Source: Sphagnum magellanicum
Lineage: Eukaryota > Streptophyta > Sphagnopsida > Sphagnales > Sphagnaceae
Length of the DNA stretch: 64,000 nucleotides
Reading direction: 5' to 3'
Assembly (NCBI GenBank): GCA_021904315.1
Contig: CM038924.1
Coordinates: 13,070,026 to 13,134,025, forward strand
Shown here: piece by piece, positions 46,570-58,419 of the stretch
How the letters are laid out: each line of letters starts with the position of its first letter
Numbering within the stretch: position 1 is the first letter of the stretch
Notes under the pieces: generated by a model
What the model saw: only the letters and a program-made list of their open reading frames with translations
The model's database searches: none
Told to the model about the DNA's origin: nothing
Translations under genes and position numbers: made by a program

Positions 46570-48700
46570 GTAGCATCTAATCCTTGTGATGTTATAGCAT
46601 GGCATGTTTTTTTTGTTATTCCTTTTTTGGTGTTTGTCCTTTCCTTCACGAGGTGGTGAGAAAGGCCACCAAGAAAGTCACACTTGTTTATGTCGATACA
46701 TGGGTGGCAACTAGGAAGCATTATAAAAGGAGCACATGATTAGAACATTTATTCTAATTTCTTGCAAATGTTTAGAATTGCTTTTAAATTCTACTCCATT
46801 TCCATCAGCATGATTACGTTACACATAGGCCTTTGCTCATGTAGGGAAGTACACTCGAATAGTATGTGATTAGCTCCAAGCACACCCTCCAACCCCATCT
46901 AACAAAACCACAAGAGTCCTTCACTTTTTCCACCCACTTATTGAAGTTGATCTCCCCCCTTTTATTGATGATTTCCATCTTGAAACAAAGGTTATTTTAG
47001 ATTAGGATACATTTGTTTCAACCTTGGTTTGTTCACCACATCTTTCTTCCGGTGGTCATTCAAGTATGGTGTATAAACTTTTATGAAATTGTTTTGTCTC
47101 AAATGATTTTACGAGTGGCTTCAATTTTTTTTTGGAAATATGTGGGCACATTGTTCGAGGTCATGTTCAACCTTTAATATCACATTTGTTTTTTACATTT
47201 TGATTCTTAGCATTGGAGAAGTAGTTTCGAAACATACGTCCCATCGCGATCAATGAGGTGACGTATCATTTAGTTGCCCACACTTTAGCTATTTAGTTTA
47301 GGGATACTCTTGTGGAACATTTTAATCCTCATCAATTTGATGTAGCAATTTGTGGTAGGTGTGAAATAGTGGTTCATGATGTTTGAACGATGTTAAATTT
47401 GCACCTAGATTGGGTGGTGCTATAGGTGGATGTCCATAATGCTTTCAATTTGGAATCATGGTTAAATATTTTTCAAGAGTTACAATTTTTATTTGGTTTT
47501 TAAAATTAGTTTTTCCCTTTTGTTGGACGATTTTACGCACACTCATCCCCACTATATTTTCCCCAAGTTTCTTAACATGGGGACTTCATAATCATTTCAT
47601 CAAAATGAGGTACATGACAAGCGATAGGGGGACCCATTGGGAGGAGTGTTGTTTGCTCTAGCTCACTTTCATGTTCTTTGTTTTACAATAGTATTCCACC
47701 TTACTTGTGTTTTCCCTTCCTTGGTGGATGATACACATATAGTAAGTCTCATATCACATGTGGTTCTTGTGTTTTTATGATTTTAGGAAGAATTATCAGC
47801 ATTATATTTTTCATGATTTTAGGAAGAATTATTAGCATTATGTTTTTCATTGCAGTTAACCAATGTGTAGCTTAGTCTCTTCAAGGGTTGGACCATTCTA
47901 TATCACTTCCTCCTGATTTTTCTTATTCCTACTTCAAGTTTTCATATTTTGGGTGCATCGATGGGATCCACATCATTTGTTGAGTCATTTGTGGTTGAGG
48001 TTCTCCATGAGGATCTTGGGACAATATTTAGTCTCCCTATGTTTATAAATCTTTAGGTGGCTTTTGTGATGTTTTAATCGTGTTACATTCAACGCCTGAG
48101 TTATTTGCTTCATACAATGTTCCCATCTTTATGTATTTTGTAGCATTATGTTGAGTTCAATATTTGTACCATAATTATGTTGGAAAAATTACTTAGTGAG
48201 AGATCTTTTGATGGTTATATCGATCACCTAGCATGTCATTAGGCCATTCTTCTTATTTTTTTGGGTGAGTTTGACCTCCCTTTTGTGGTTTGGTTTGCTA
48301 CCCTCGCATTCGTGCGGTGTTGGGCATTGATCGTGCTTGGATTTGTCATTCGTTCCTAGTAGGATGATTGCCCTATTCTTCAAGATGCAATAACACATGT
48401 TGAAATTAACATTTCCCTATTCCAAATGGCACTACGAAATGTTCGAACCATGTTACCCAAAGGCGTCTACTCTCATGTCCCACCCTTTGAGAGTTTAATG
48501 GTTTAGTCTTATCCTTAGTTGTAGGCCTTTTTGGTGGATCACTTACACGAGCAAAAGTTGTTTCCTTTTTAGTAAACATCCATTCAAATATCACACGAAC
48601 ATGTTTCTACTCATGTTCGGGTTTAGGAGTAGGCACTTTGTTATTAGCTCGTCCTACTAGACCATCATTTTGTTTATCATTGGCCCATTTTTTTACAACA
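46570..48700 (+). pseudogene. Decayed reverse transcriptase of a LINE-like (non-LTR) element
   Basis: A single-strand series of broken frames shows ordered polymerase motifs. RPIAINEVTYHLVAHTLAI starts at 47237. VDVHNAFN at 47426-47449 holds the first catalytic Asp of motif A. GDPLGGVLFALAH at 47628-47666 is the fingers/palm 'QGDPLG' block. LVDDTHIVS at 47721-47747 holds the catalytic Asp-Asp pair of motif C. Stops and frameshifts are frequent. The 5' limit rests on a weaker DVIAWHVFF-like stretch near 46594. No endonuclease domain or poly-A tail was recognised. A 33-bp duplication lies near 47778-47843. Confidence 0.62.
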
Positions 48701-48709
48701 CTACATACT

Positions 48710-51700
48710 TGTCTTTGCTTGCCACATCCTTTAGTTGCCCACCTTTGACAGTGTCAATGTGGTCATACCATTGATAATCTAGGTACCCATTTGTTTCAAT
48801 GGTTTAGCGCATAGCCTCAAATCTAGAATGCAAGATCATTTTAAATATTTACATTTCAAGAATTTAATGGTAGAAAGAACATTTGATTTGGATAATGTTC
48901 CCTCGTTGAACTTTCTTGTCAAACAATTAAGAACATGTTTTTTAGGCAACTTAATCCCCTTCTCCTTGGGAAAAATTATTCCTAGGGGGAAAAAGGGGAC
49001 TTCAAAAATTAAACTCTCAACTTTTTTTTTCAACATAACTTTTAAATTGTAACTTCAAATTAGGAATGCAATAATTTTAGATATCTTTGTTTCAAGAGCT
49101 TTCCAATAATATAAAAAATATTTGATTTACACAAAGTTTACCTTTTTATATTGACTTGTCAAACTTTTGGGAAATTGCTTAATCCCTTTCTCTCAAAGAA
49201 GTTGTTCCCCATCTCTTGGGGAACATGGTGGGGATTATCATTTTGTCTTCTCCTTGGGAAACTCTCTTTTGTCTTGAGAACATTTAGCTTGAAGAAGTTG
49301 TTCAATAGTTTTTTTTTCATCCATTTCATTCATGAAAGGAAAAAAAAATTTGAAAAAAAGATCGAAATCTAAACCCTTGGTTGAAAGAGAAGATTCTAAC
49401 CATTAGATCATTTTCTTTCCCTTAGAAATATTGTGTAAGAAAGATATTTAAAATGTTAACCATAGTTTGGGTACAATCAAAAAAATTTGAAAATATTTTT
49501 CTTATTTGGCATTGTCTTGCAATTACATTGAGATTGCTTTCGCATTTAATTTGTTACTCTTGTGTAGTGTCTGATCAGTAGGTCACATGTTTTTGTATAC
49601 AATGGGTTTCAAGGAGTGGTATTTTCTTGATGTGCACACCAGTTTCTCTGCAGGGTTCATGGCCACAAGCTTTCATGTGGGGTGTGGGTTCAAAAGGCAA
49701 CACAATCAAAAGTGTGTAAAAACTCAGTCGTCATAAAGTGTGAAAATTCATTCATTTGTTTACAACAATGATGATATGTACAGAAACAACCAAAGGAGTA
49801 TGTCATCACATCTCTGTCTCACCCTGAACCCATGCAGGGGTTTGTAATTGTCACTAAGAAGAAATTCCACTCCTCACACTAAGCTCCTTAGGGTTCAGGT
49901 CATCAGCTTATTCAAATCCATGCAACTGACAGACTAGACCATCCTGAGGACTAGCAAATAGTCTATGGAGGTTTTAATGATGTGGCATTTGATCTTCTAC
50001 TGCAGATTTGTGTTCTATAGCAGATAAAAATTTGGCTGTGATTTTTGAAAAATGAGGAGTTTTGGGTAGCTGGCAATGTTGCACAGCTTTCTTTCTCTCT
50101 GTGCCACAATGATGACAACTTAGTTAGCCTATACAGCTATACTTTTGTAGAGTGGAAAAAAAATTTCAATGAATTTTAGTTTTTCACATGAGTCTGTGCC
50201 ATGTGCTTCTCAAAGTTTTCATGAATTTGGTGAGTCTTCAAAGGACCTCTGCATAATAATATTAGACTCAATCTGCAGGTGGCTTGCTGCATCACAAGAA
50301 CTGGGTTTGGTGATAATTTCAAAAGTGTAGAAGAATACTGTAGATGTGTGATATCTGAAACCCATCCATCTCTCTAGTAGATGAGCCAATTAAGCTTGTC
50401 TAGATGTCTGAAAGCCCATCTTGACATCTACATATACTTCATTTCAGTATGAAGAAAGGAAATCTAGAGCTGCTTGTAATTAACATTTTGCAGACTGGGG
50501 TCACTCTTTCTTCATCACATCTAGATAGTCTTTGATCTGAGTATGAAGAATTAAGGAAAGAGAGATCTGCTTGTCATAATTTTGACTGGGGCTGTCATTT
50601 TCTTCTTTGTCACAATTACAAGTGGCAAGAAATTGCTGGGTTTTCTTTGAGACACTTGTGTGTTCTTATGAAGTCTTGTCTTGGGACATTGGAAAATCAT
50701 GAGGATTGTGTTTTTCTAATGGGTTACTGCAACAGTTCTTAGATCATCACATAATCAGTTCTGGGTTTTACCAATGGCTGCAGAGCTGGGGTGGCTTGGA
50801 AACATAAGACAACCTTGAAAAGCTTTTGAAAGGTTTTTACTGAGAAATCTCTACTGTTTTTGTGTTCTGGATTTAAATCCTCAAACTGCACATTATCTTT
50901 TCAAGTTGTCATGAGATCCACATCAATCTTCTTACATTTCCATGAGAGCAGATATAACTTTGCAATGCTCTAACAAACCTTCATGTTTTGATTTTCCCGT
51001 TTTTTCTGTATTTCTTGCCACTACTAAGTTCTAATTCACTTGGTTGTTATTCCTAATCTCAAAGCCTGGTGGGTGTTTTCTACTCTGGGGGTAATTTTTC
51101 CAACTAAAAAGAAAGGCATGATGAGGGAGTGGGACAGCACATGGTAATCAGGTCACCTAGTTGATATGCTACAGTTTTAAGGTTAATCTGAGAGGCTGTT
51201 GAGGCAGGGGATGTCTCTTACAAATTTCAGCTGCATGAATTTAGTTTGTGCAACCTCTTCATTAGTTTATCTTTCAGGTATTTTTTATGTGCATGTGTTG
51301 ATCATAGGCTGGAAGGTGATGTTGTGGCCATGGGCATTCATGGTGTTGGGTGTATGTGACCTGTATATTGTTGGTGCAATAGCTTTCAGTTCGGTTCAAT
51401 TCAGAGGTGGGCATTAATTTTGAAGACATTCAGTGTGGTGGTTAGTAAAGAGAGCTTGCAAAAACATATATGGGTTGTCACTACGTGAATAGCAGTAAGA
51501 CATTTTTCTCCACAGCTCAGTTTTTGTGAAGCATATAGCTTGCTGCTGCTTGTGAGTCTTTGATTTGAGCTCAGAGCAATGTGGAACCATGTAGAAGTCT
51601 TGAGCAAATTATTTGTGCAAAGAGACTTTGTGTTCTCTCAGCAATAGTTTTATTGGCTGTGTCTTTGCTCATTTTGGCTGGTACCTGGAATGAGCAGGGG

Positions 51701-52340
51701 CTCAGCAGTATGAGTTGCTTTCGTCAGCTGCACAGCTCTCATGTCTGAATACCATGTCTTATTGCTGGGATTGGAAACAAGAGAACATTGTGTAATGTTA
51801 TTGCACATTCAAATGTGATAGCATAGGGAAGTGGTTCTTGGTTCATAACCAGCTTTTGGGACAGAATTGCTGATGTGTCTCTCCCTGATTGTGCATCCAC
51901 CTCCCAATCTGTTTTTGGATGAAAAGTGATCCATATCCATTCTGTTTATGGATGAAAAGTGGTCCACATCCACCTGCGGAGCAGGTTATGGATCTATAGA
52001 TGCTGGTTATATGTGGTAATCAGCTCAAGGCTGCTGGTTACCAGTAATAGGCTCAGTGCTCTTGCACCTTGGCTATTTTCAGTAACTGGCTGCCTCTTAC
52101 AATGTTGATCCTTGCAATGCTGACCGATTCCAGTAAGTAAGATGCCATGCAAGAACTTTACATTATTGAAGCAAACTAAACTGAATTTGCTCAGGGATTC
52201 CAGAGCAAATTCAGTTTTTTGAGGTTTAAGATAGACATTTGTGTAACATGTACATTGTACCTAATGACAAATTGTCCTGTTAATGTAATATATGCCACAA
52301 TAAAAATCATATATTGTACATTGTAATGGATGGAATCACA
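48710..52340. other. Noncoding block, possibly transcribed
   Basis: No protein-coding signal is convincing. From about 49.6 kb the DNA becomes less AT-rich, lacks transposon motifs and resembles the UTR-like flanks of the ATL gene. It contains local duplications (about 50446-50600 and 51918-51982), a perfect hairpin at 52178-52217 and AATAAA at about 52300. A long noncoding RNA or the 3' UTR of an unseen gene is possible; this is inference. Confidence 0.35.
52178..52217 (+). repeat. Hairpin with perfect 15-bp stem
   Basis: AAACTGAATTTGCTC (52178-52192) pairs exactly with GAGCAAATTCAGTTT (52203-52217) over a 10-nt loop, followed by T residues. Its function is unknown. Pol II genes do not use such terminators, so the terminator look is probably coincidental. 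Confidence 0.8.
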
Positions 52341-52443
52341 AAGTTTATCTCACGTGTTATGAGTCCTGGGTTATGTGTGAGAAAACCCACATTCTCTTGT
52401 TCTGAGAGAAGATATGATAAGAGATATATAACAATGATACATT

Positions 52444-52668
52444 GTATTCATTTGTAATCACATTCCAATGCAATTATGATATGCAATAAAAAAAATAGAG
52501 TGTATTCATTCGTAATCACATTCCAATGCAACTATGATATGCAATAAAAAAATAAATTGTATTCATTCGTAATCACATTCCAATGCAATTATGATATGTA
52601 ATAAAAAAATAGATTATATTCATTCATAATCACATTCCAATGCAACTAATAATATGCAATAAAAAATA
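52444..52668 (+). repeat. 57-bp tandem repeat, four units
   Basis: Units start at 52444, 52501, 52558 and 52615 with T(G/A)TATTCATT. They share AATCACATTCCAATGCAA and an A-run. Unit length is constant at 57 bp and identity is about 90 percent. Confidence 0.92.
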
Positions 52669-52669
52669 A

Positions 52670-53737
52670 TTGGGCAATTTGAATTTGAAGTTACATTTGA
52701 CCTATATTAACAATGTCTGAATTTCAGATTCTAAAATTCATTTTTAGAGAAGTCTATCTCGTATTATTATATTGATGTCCTAACACTATTGCAACAAACA
52801 AAGTCACATACATAAAAACATATATACACAAATCAATAAACAACTAATAAAAAATTAATAATTCTATAGTAACTATGTGAGCAGTTTGCTGCCCCCATTT
52901 TTTGAGGTTCAGGCTTGTCAAACATTGATCAATGAAGTTTTTGGTGATAGGTTTCAATGTTGCACTTAAAAAGGAGCTCAATATTTGTGAATTACAGTAT
53001 GTGGTGATTTCTTTTGGGCTAATTGTGATGTGAGATCTATTTTAAATACTACGCCAAAATATGGGATTCATGACTTAGTCGTTTTCAATTAGGTTAATTG
53101 TTTATGTTATTTTTAATTGAATCAAATTCGTTATTTATGTCATTTTTATTCATTTACGTCGTGCGTAGTTGTATCGGTTTAATCATGAATGTTATGTTTT
53201 GACATACTGAAATAACTTGGTTGGATTGATTGTGAGTTTTGAGTATTTCCTTTAATTACTCTTTTTAGGATGAAAATTGTTCAAGCAATGAGTCACTTAC
53301 AAAACCTACTATAACTACAGGCTAACCACTTACTTTTAAACAAAATTCATTAATCCATGCTTTCTAAAAATTTTAAGAACTATGATGTAAACTAAACCAA
53401 AAAATTCTCACAAATTGAACCAAATCACATGCAAGCTAGCTAGTGATTCATTCTTTCTTCCTCTAAACTAGTGTTGATTCTTGAATCACTCAAGTCAGCT
53501 ATAATTTATAAACACTGTCCATTTTAAACTAAAAATTATCTATTGATCAAAAGGAGCCAACTTTTTTTGGTTGTGAAGTTCAATCAACAATATATATTGT
53601 GCAGCAGCCAGAAGCTAATTGTCTTTTATTTTGCAAATATAAAATTCAAATTAGGTCCCCCACTTACACCAACTGGGTGATTGGTCTAGCTTGGTCTTAG
53701 CTTGGTGTAGCTCTGTACTTATTTGTGACCTACCAGG
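52670..53737. other. Intergenic AT-rich DNA
   Basis: Nothing gene-like is visible. This is the 3' flank of the AP2-like gene on the minus strand. Confidence 0.45.
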
Positions 53738-56700
53738 CTACCACACTTGTAAGGACTTGGTGGGTACTGGTAGATATATGACATTAGGCATCCTGCAGCT
53801 GCTGCTGCTGCTGCTGCAGTAGTAGGTTCTGAAACACACAGCAATTGTAAAGCCAAGCAGAAGCTTCTTCCAACACAAACAGCTTACGCAAACATCTGTC
53901 TGAATGCTGTTCTCTTTTTGAAAGGAATGGTGCTTTGGTCCATCATCGCGAATCTTGACTTCCGTGGAGCAGTGGGAATAATCATGTTCACCTCCAGCTG
54001 CTGCTCCTGGTCTTTCTCCATATCCAAGGAGTTGTCCAACTGCATGACATTGAATCTGCAAAGAAAAAACAAAAGGTCCAAGCAAATTTGAGCTTGTAAA
54101 GTTCATTCACAAAATTGCTAGCAATATTAATCGTATAATAATGGCTGTAGCTAGCTAGTAGATCATATTTGATTCAACAAACAACAATAGTAATTTCATG
54201 AGGAATTATAGCTTAATTATTACCTTTCGCATTCTGAAATTGGAATTGCAGATAGTATTGCACATAGAATTTCAGATGCTACTGCAGTTGCTACAGCATG
54301 ACTCCCTTCTGCTCCAGTTGTTGTTGTACTGCGAGCATTGATTGTCTTCCAGAAAGCTGATTTTCTGGGGCTTCTCTGTTTGCGCACAATGGAGACATGG
54401 TCCAGGAACATGTCTTCCACTGCGTTTGGTGCCAAGCTCGGTGGTGCAGTCTCCATAGACTTTAATGAAGCCTCAATTGCTAAGCCGATTTCATGCTTGC
54501 TTCATTTGAGTTGCAGCAGTTGCCAACCACCAACAGGAAGTTAATAAGACCAATTCTTAGACCAAAGATTTGACACAATTTGGCACTCTGGATTCCATGA
54601 GGAATGGATTGAACTTCTATTACACAAAAAAATTAGTCTAGGATCATGTCCTAGAGCTGGGTAATAAATTACCTCGGTCGCTGTAGCTGCTTGCTGCATA
54701 CTTTCCTAAGTACTTTGGAGCAGCGTGTCTTAGCCCCCCGTGGCTTCTTGCTGCAAACTTTGCTAAGTACTTGGGAGCAGACTCTCTTAGCCCCAATGGG
54801 CTTCTTGCTGCAAACTTTGTGAATTACTTCAGAGCTCCTGGGCTTCTTGCTGCAAACTTTGCGAATTACTTCAGAGCAGAGTGTCTTCGCCCGCCTCTTT
54901 GGCCGTGAGTCTTTTGCAGGTTCCTCAATAGCGGTAGAAGAAGATGCTCTAGAATGCACAACATCAGAAATCCATGATAGTACAGATAAAATGACTTCTA
55001 CTAAACATCCAATTAAGCATCTACAAGCCCATAATTACAAGTTGATCACTTGTAGCTGCAGCTCTACCACATGCATTATAGTGAGTTTAAACTAGTTCTT
55101 AATTACACCTCTGTCACTCATTTGATTATTCTGCAAGTTTCTTCATGTAGTGTCCAAGCTTTTTTTTTTCCTCTCAAAAGAAGAGGAAACCAAGATGGCA
55201 TATAAAACCACACCAGTACATTCTAACTGAGCATTTGCTGCATACCATCAAGTTCTGCTGTTTAGAAAAGGCATTGATTTAAATGTCTATAGCATTCATC
55301 AGCTCATATCAAGGGAAAATAGGACTAGATCTGTACTTGCCCTCAGGAGTCCATTTGGAGAATGATCCCACAAGCACTTGAGTCTCCTCATCTTCACTTG
55401 GAGGCTTGTAGTATGATTGCAGGCCTGCGGGAAAATTAGAGACCAGAGATTAATGATGCATGTAGAGATTAGTCACTGCAGCTCATGCAGCTAAAATCAT
55501 TCACCATCTTCATAATCTGTAAATGTCATTGTGTGTTAAGATGGACGCAAGAGGTTACTAGTCAAGTTCTGGCTCAAAGGGAGGCCTCAAGCACATAGAA
55601 ATTTGGTTGAAGTTCTAGTCAGGTTCTGTTATTAGTTCGAAGGTGTAAAAGAATGACAATCTATGCTATTGATCTGTACGTCCAAAATTGGGAAAAACTA
55701 CCTACATTTTGATGGTTCAGCTGCCAGCTTGTAGTAGTCTCTGCTTTCAGCTCTCAGAAGCTTGACAAAATCAAGATCGTTCATTGTATTTCTCTGCATG
55801 CATGCATGCAGGTGACACAGGAATCATTTAGAATCATTTAGAAGGGAGTGTTCAAGGCTCATATCAATGCAAAGCTTCCGTGTGGCTGATCAATCAAGAT
55901 GCATGATGACCATGCTAACATGAATCCAATTCTTTTACATGGTACTTGAAGCTTACCAGTTCTTCGTCCAAGTCATAGTCACTTTCTTTGAAGTGAAGCT
56001 GTATGTTGGTGTCCAACTTGTACTTCAGGTAAGCCCTATCTTGGGCCCTGATTGACCCCATAAAATAGGCTTCAAATTATACTTGAGCAACCAGATAAGG
56101 TGTAGAAGCTAGGGAAGCACAAGTTGCTAAGTGCTTGCAATGCAACATCACTAAGTTCAATATATACTCTGCAAGTATCTACAGTAAACCAGCTTATTAT
56201 TCATGGGGAGTTTGGGGAGATAAACAACTAATAATTACCTTTTGGAGAGATACATACTCCTGAAGGATCCTGCAAGTGAACAAACAAATGAACAAGTTTC
56301 AGAAACCATTGACCAGATCTACTGGCGTCATCTACATTTGATGAGTACCACAATTACTAATTAAAGGTCAATTTCTATATGCATGCTACTGTAACATAAC
56401 AGATGCTCAACAAATGGTCACATGGTGACTCATGAACGTATATACCTATATAGACCCGCTTCTGTGGGCATCCTTTGTATGGCCTGCAAAACGAACACAA
56501 AATTAAGACTCACTGTTTGAATAGATCATCAAATATATATAAACCTTGTCAAATTTTGAACCCAGGTGCTGTGATATCCAGTTCATGAATGATCAGTATT
56601 TATATGAATAATGACTTGCATATTGTATATTTATGCATTTGATCAGGTTGCAGATTTTAATCCTAACGTTTTGTGTTTCTATTCAAGCAAGACTAGTGAT

Positions 56701-57101
56701 CTAAATATCAGTTGCCATACATCTAGCTGGTGGTACCAAGGAAGGAAGTCGTCAGAGACTCTGATCAGCAACACTGATCACCACAGCTGAACATTTAATG
56801 GTCTTGCATGTAGATCTGGAAAACACTAGTAGCCTTGACTAGTAGATTCTTACCTGGACCAAGTCCCAAATTTGCCAGAATCTTTATAAAAATGTATATG
56901 CCTGTACTTTGTCTTCACAACATTGCCGCTAGCAGCCGCTGCTGGGGCTACTGTGTTTGGTGCGGCAGCTAGCGCTTGTGCTTTTGGTGCTCTCCGTTGT
57001 GGTCCAGACTTGATCGCGAGTACCGTTGGACGTGCAGATAGCTCCATCAGTGCGCTTGTTGCTATCCGTTGGTCTCGAGACATCTTCTTGGACATCTTCA
57101 T
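53738..57101 (-). CDS. Divergent AP2-domain protein with Cys/Lys-rich repeats (multi-exon; 3' part uncertain)
   Basis: Exons from the ATG: 56854-57101, 56446-56483, 56239-56269, 55957-56047, 55706-55793, 55337-55424 and 54673-54948. All are in phase with GT-AG sites. After an Ala-rich N-terminus, residues 65-130 read as a diverged AP2 domain: KYRHIHFYKDSGKF, then KRVYIGSF, then DRAYLKYKLDTNIQLHF. The next part (SDYDLDEELRNTMNDLDFVK, then LLRAES) matches the linker of AP2/AINTEGUMENTA proteins. The RG of the usual YRG motif is RH here. Exon breaks after VYIG also suit the AP2 subfamily. Four repeats of the type (S)EVIRKVCSKKP follow. The seventh exon meets a stop (54669-54671) if unspliced. 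Possible further exons are about 54224-54479, 53888-54055 and 53738-53828, but the first does not join in phase, so a small exon is missing or it is a separate gene. A nuclear DNA-binding role is inferred. Confidence 0.62.
54716..54880 (-). repeat. Coding tandem repeat in the AP2-like gene
   Basis: Units of about 42-58 bp carry GGCTTCTTGCTGCAAACTTT on the plus strand and encode KVCSKKP-type peptides. Unit lengths differ by multiples of three, so the frame is kept, which suggests selection on the protein. Confidence 0.8.
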
Positions 57102-57770
57102 CTTAACTGCATGTGTTTTCCAGCATCAAGTCACATAACTACATGCATTCTTTTGCTTTGTTGTTTGTAGTTATACAAGAGAGAGCTTTGTGCAGAAGGA
57201 TGCACATGCAGGCTTCTGTAATGTAGGAAAGACAGACAGCTAACAGGTATTTGGAGGTTACCTTCCTCTGCAACCTGATACCGAGATGGCTTGACTTTCG
57301 AGACAAGCAAATTCAGCTTCCACCTGCAGGTGAAGCCATAAACAGAGATGAGCGATCCGGGAGGTTAGCACAACTGCGCGCGACTGTCTATACCTCCTCA
57401 CAGTTTTCTTGGAAACAAAACCTTGACAGCTTTGGAGAAACAAGAAATTCTCCAGCGATCAACAAGCTTGTGACTTCAGAAAGTAGTGGTTTACCACTCT
57501 CCATGCGCATATCCGCATCTCAAACAAACCACATACTATCGACTCACTCACTCATGTGCGCAGCATCATCTCCATTCAAGCTAGCTAGTAATTGAATTTT
57601 GGAAAGTGGAGTTAGATACGGATAGATTAAAAAAACAGTGTAGAGACGCGCCATGCTATGACAATGTAGGAGTGGAGAATATCAAGAAATTTATAAGAGC
57701 TAGACAAAAAATATATATATATAAAGGTCGTCAATCTTGTCGTTGCAAATAGAAAGAACGTCACGAAAAT
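57102..57770. other. Upstream intron/leader region of the AP2-like gene
   Basis: A TGCAG at about 57107-57111 on the minus strand, just before the ATG, would act as acceptor of a 5' UTR intron. The plus-strand open frame at 57251-57595 has no known motif. (AT)n lies near 57709-57724. Confidence 0.35.
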
Positions 57771-57774
57771 TCTT

Positions 57775-58380
57775 ATTAATCTAGAAAGCAACTCTCTACA
57801 TTCTACGAAACACGAAAGACTAAAGTTAACACGCCCGCGTGCGCCTCGCTACATGACATGAAACTGAACAAAAGCGTGACAAGGCGCGCTCCACTTCAGA
57901 CCACCACCACGGCGAGAACGTAAAAGTAACAAGGCGCGCGCACTCCACTTCACACCACCACGACGAAGAGAGAGGGAGGGATAGGATAGGAACGAACCTT
58001 AGAACCGGCGCGCGGGGGCGGCCGCTCTACGGATCACCAAGACCTCCTCCTGGCGTGTCCAAAGACGCCAAGACGAAAGTGTATAGAAATGGAGGGAACT
58101 TTGTGGATGGGAGATATGACGACAATGAGAGAGAGATGGTATAGGAGCGAACCTTAGCACCCGCGCGCTCGCGGGCGGCCGCTCCACGGATCACCAGGAG
58201 CTCCTCCTGGTGCGTCCAAAGACGCCAAGACGAGAATGTAGAGAAAGGGAGAGAGCTTTGTGGATGCAAGATGTAAGCTTGAGACAACAAGACGACGACG
58301 ATTGTAGCAGGAAACGAAACAAGGGGAGTGAGAAGAAAACAGAAGAAGAAGAAGAAGAACACAACACTACACTACGGGTT
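57775..58380 (-). promoter_or_regulatory. GC-rich, CpG-rich duplicated region, probable promoter/first exon of the AP2-like gene
   Basis: This is the only CpG-dense stretch of the window. A 155-bp unit starting GAACCTTAG and containing GCGGCCGCTC, ACGGATCACCA and GTCCAAAGACGCCAAGACGA occurs at 57994 and again at 58149. An upstream motif (AACAAGGCGCGC, ACTCCACTTCA) is also doubled at about 57880-57955. Position and composition suit a minus-strand promoter with transcribed leader; the start site is unknown. Confidence 0.45.
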
Positions 58381-58419
58381 TGGTTGTTTTTAGCCAGCCC
58401 CCTAGAGGTGGGCCATGGC

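Noticed and set aside
52444-52668. Possible CRISPR array
   Set aside because: The units are directly adjacent without unique spacers and the context is plant nuclear DNA.
57251-57595. 114-codon plus-strand frame upstream of the AP2-like gene
   Set aside because: It has no recognisable domain and lies where a minus-strand 5' UTR intron is expected.
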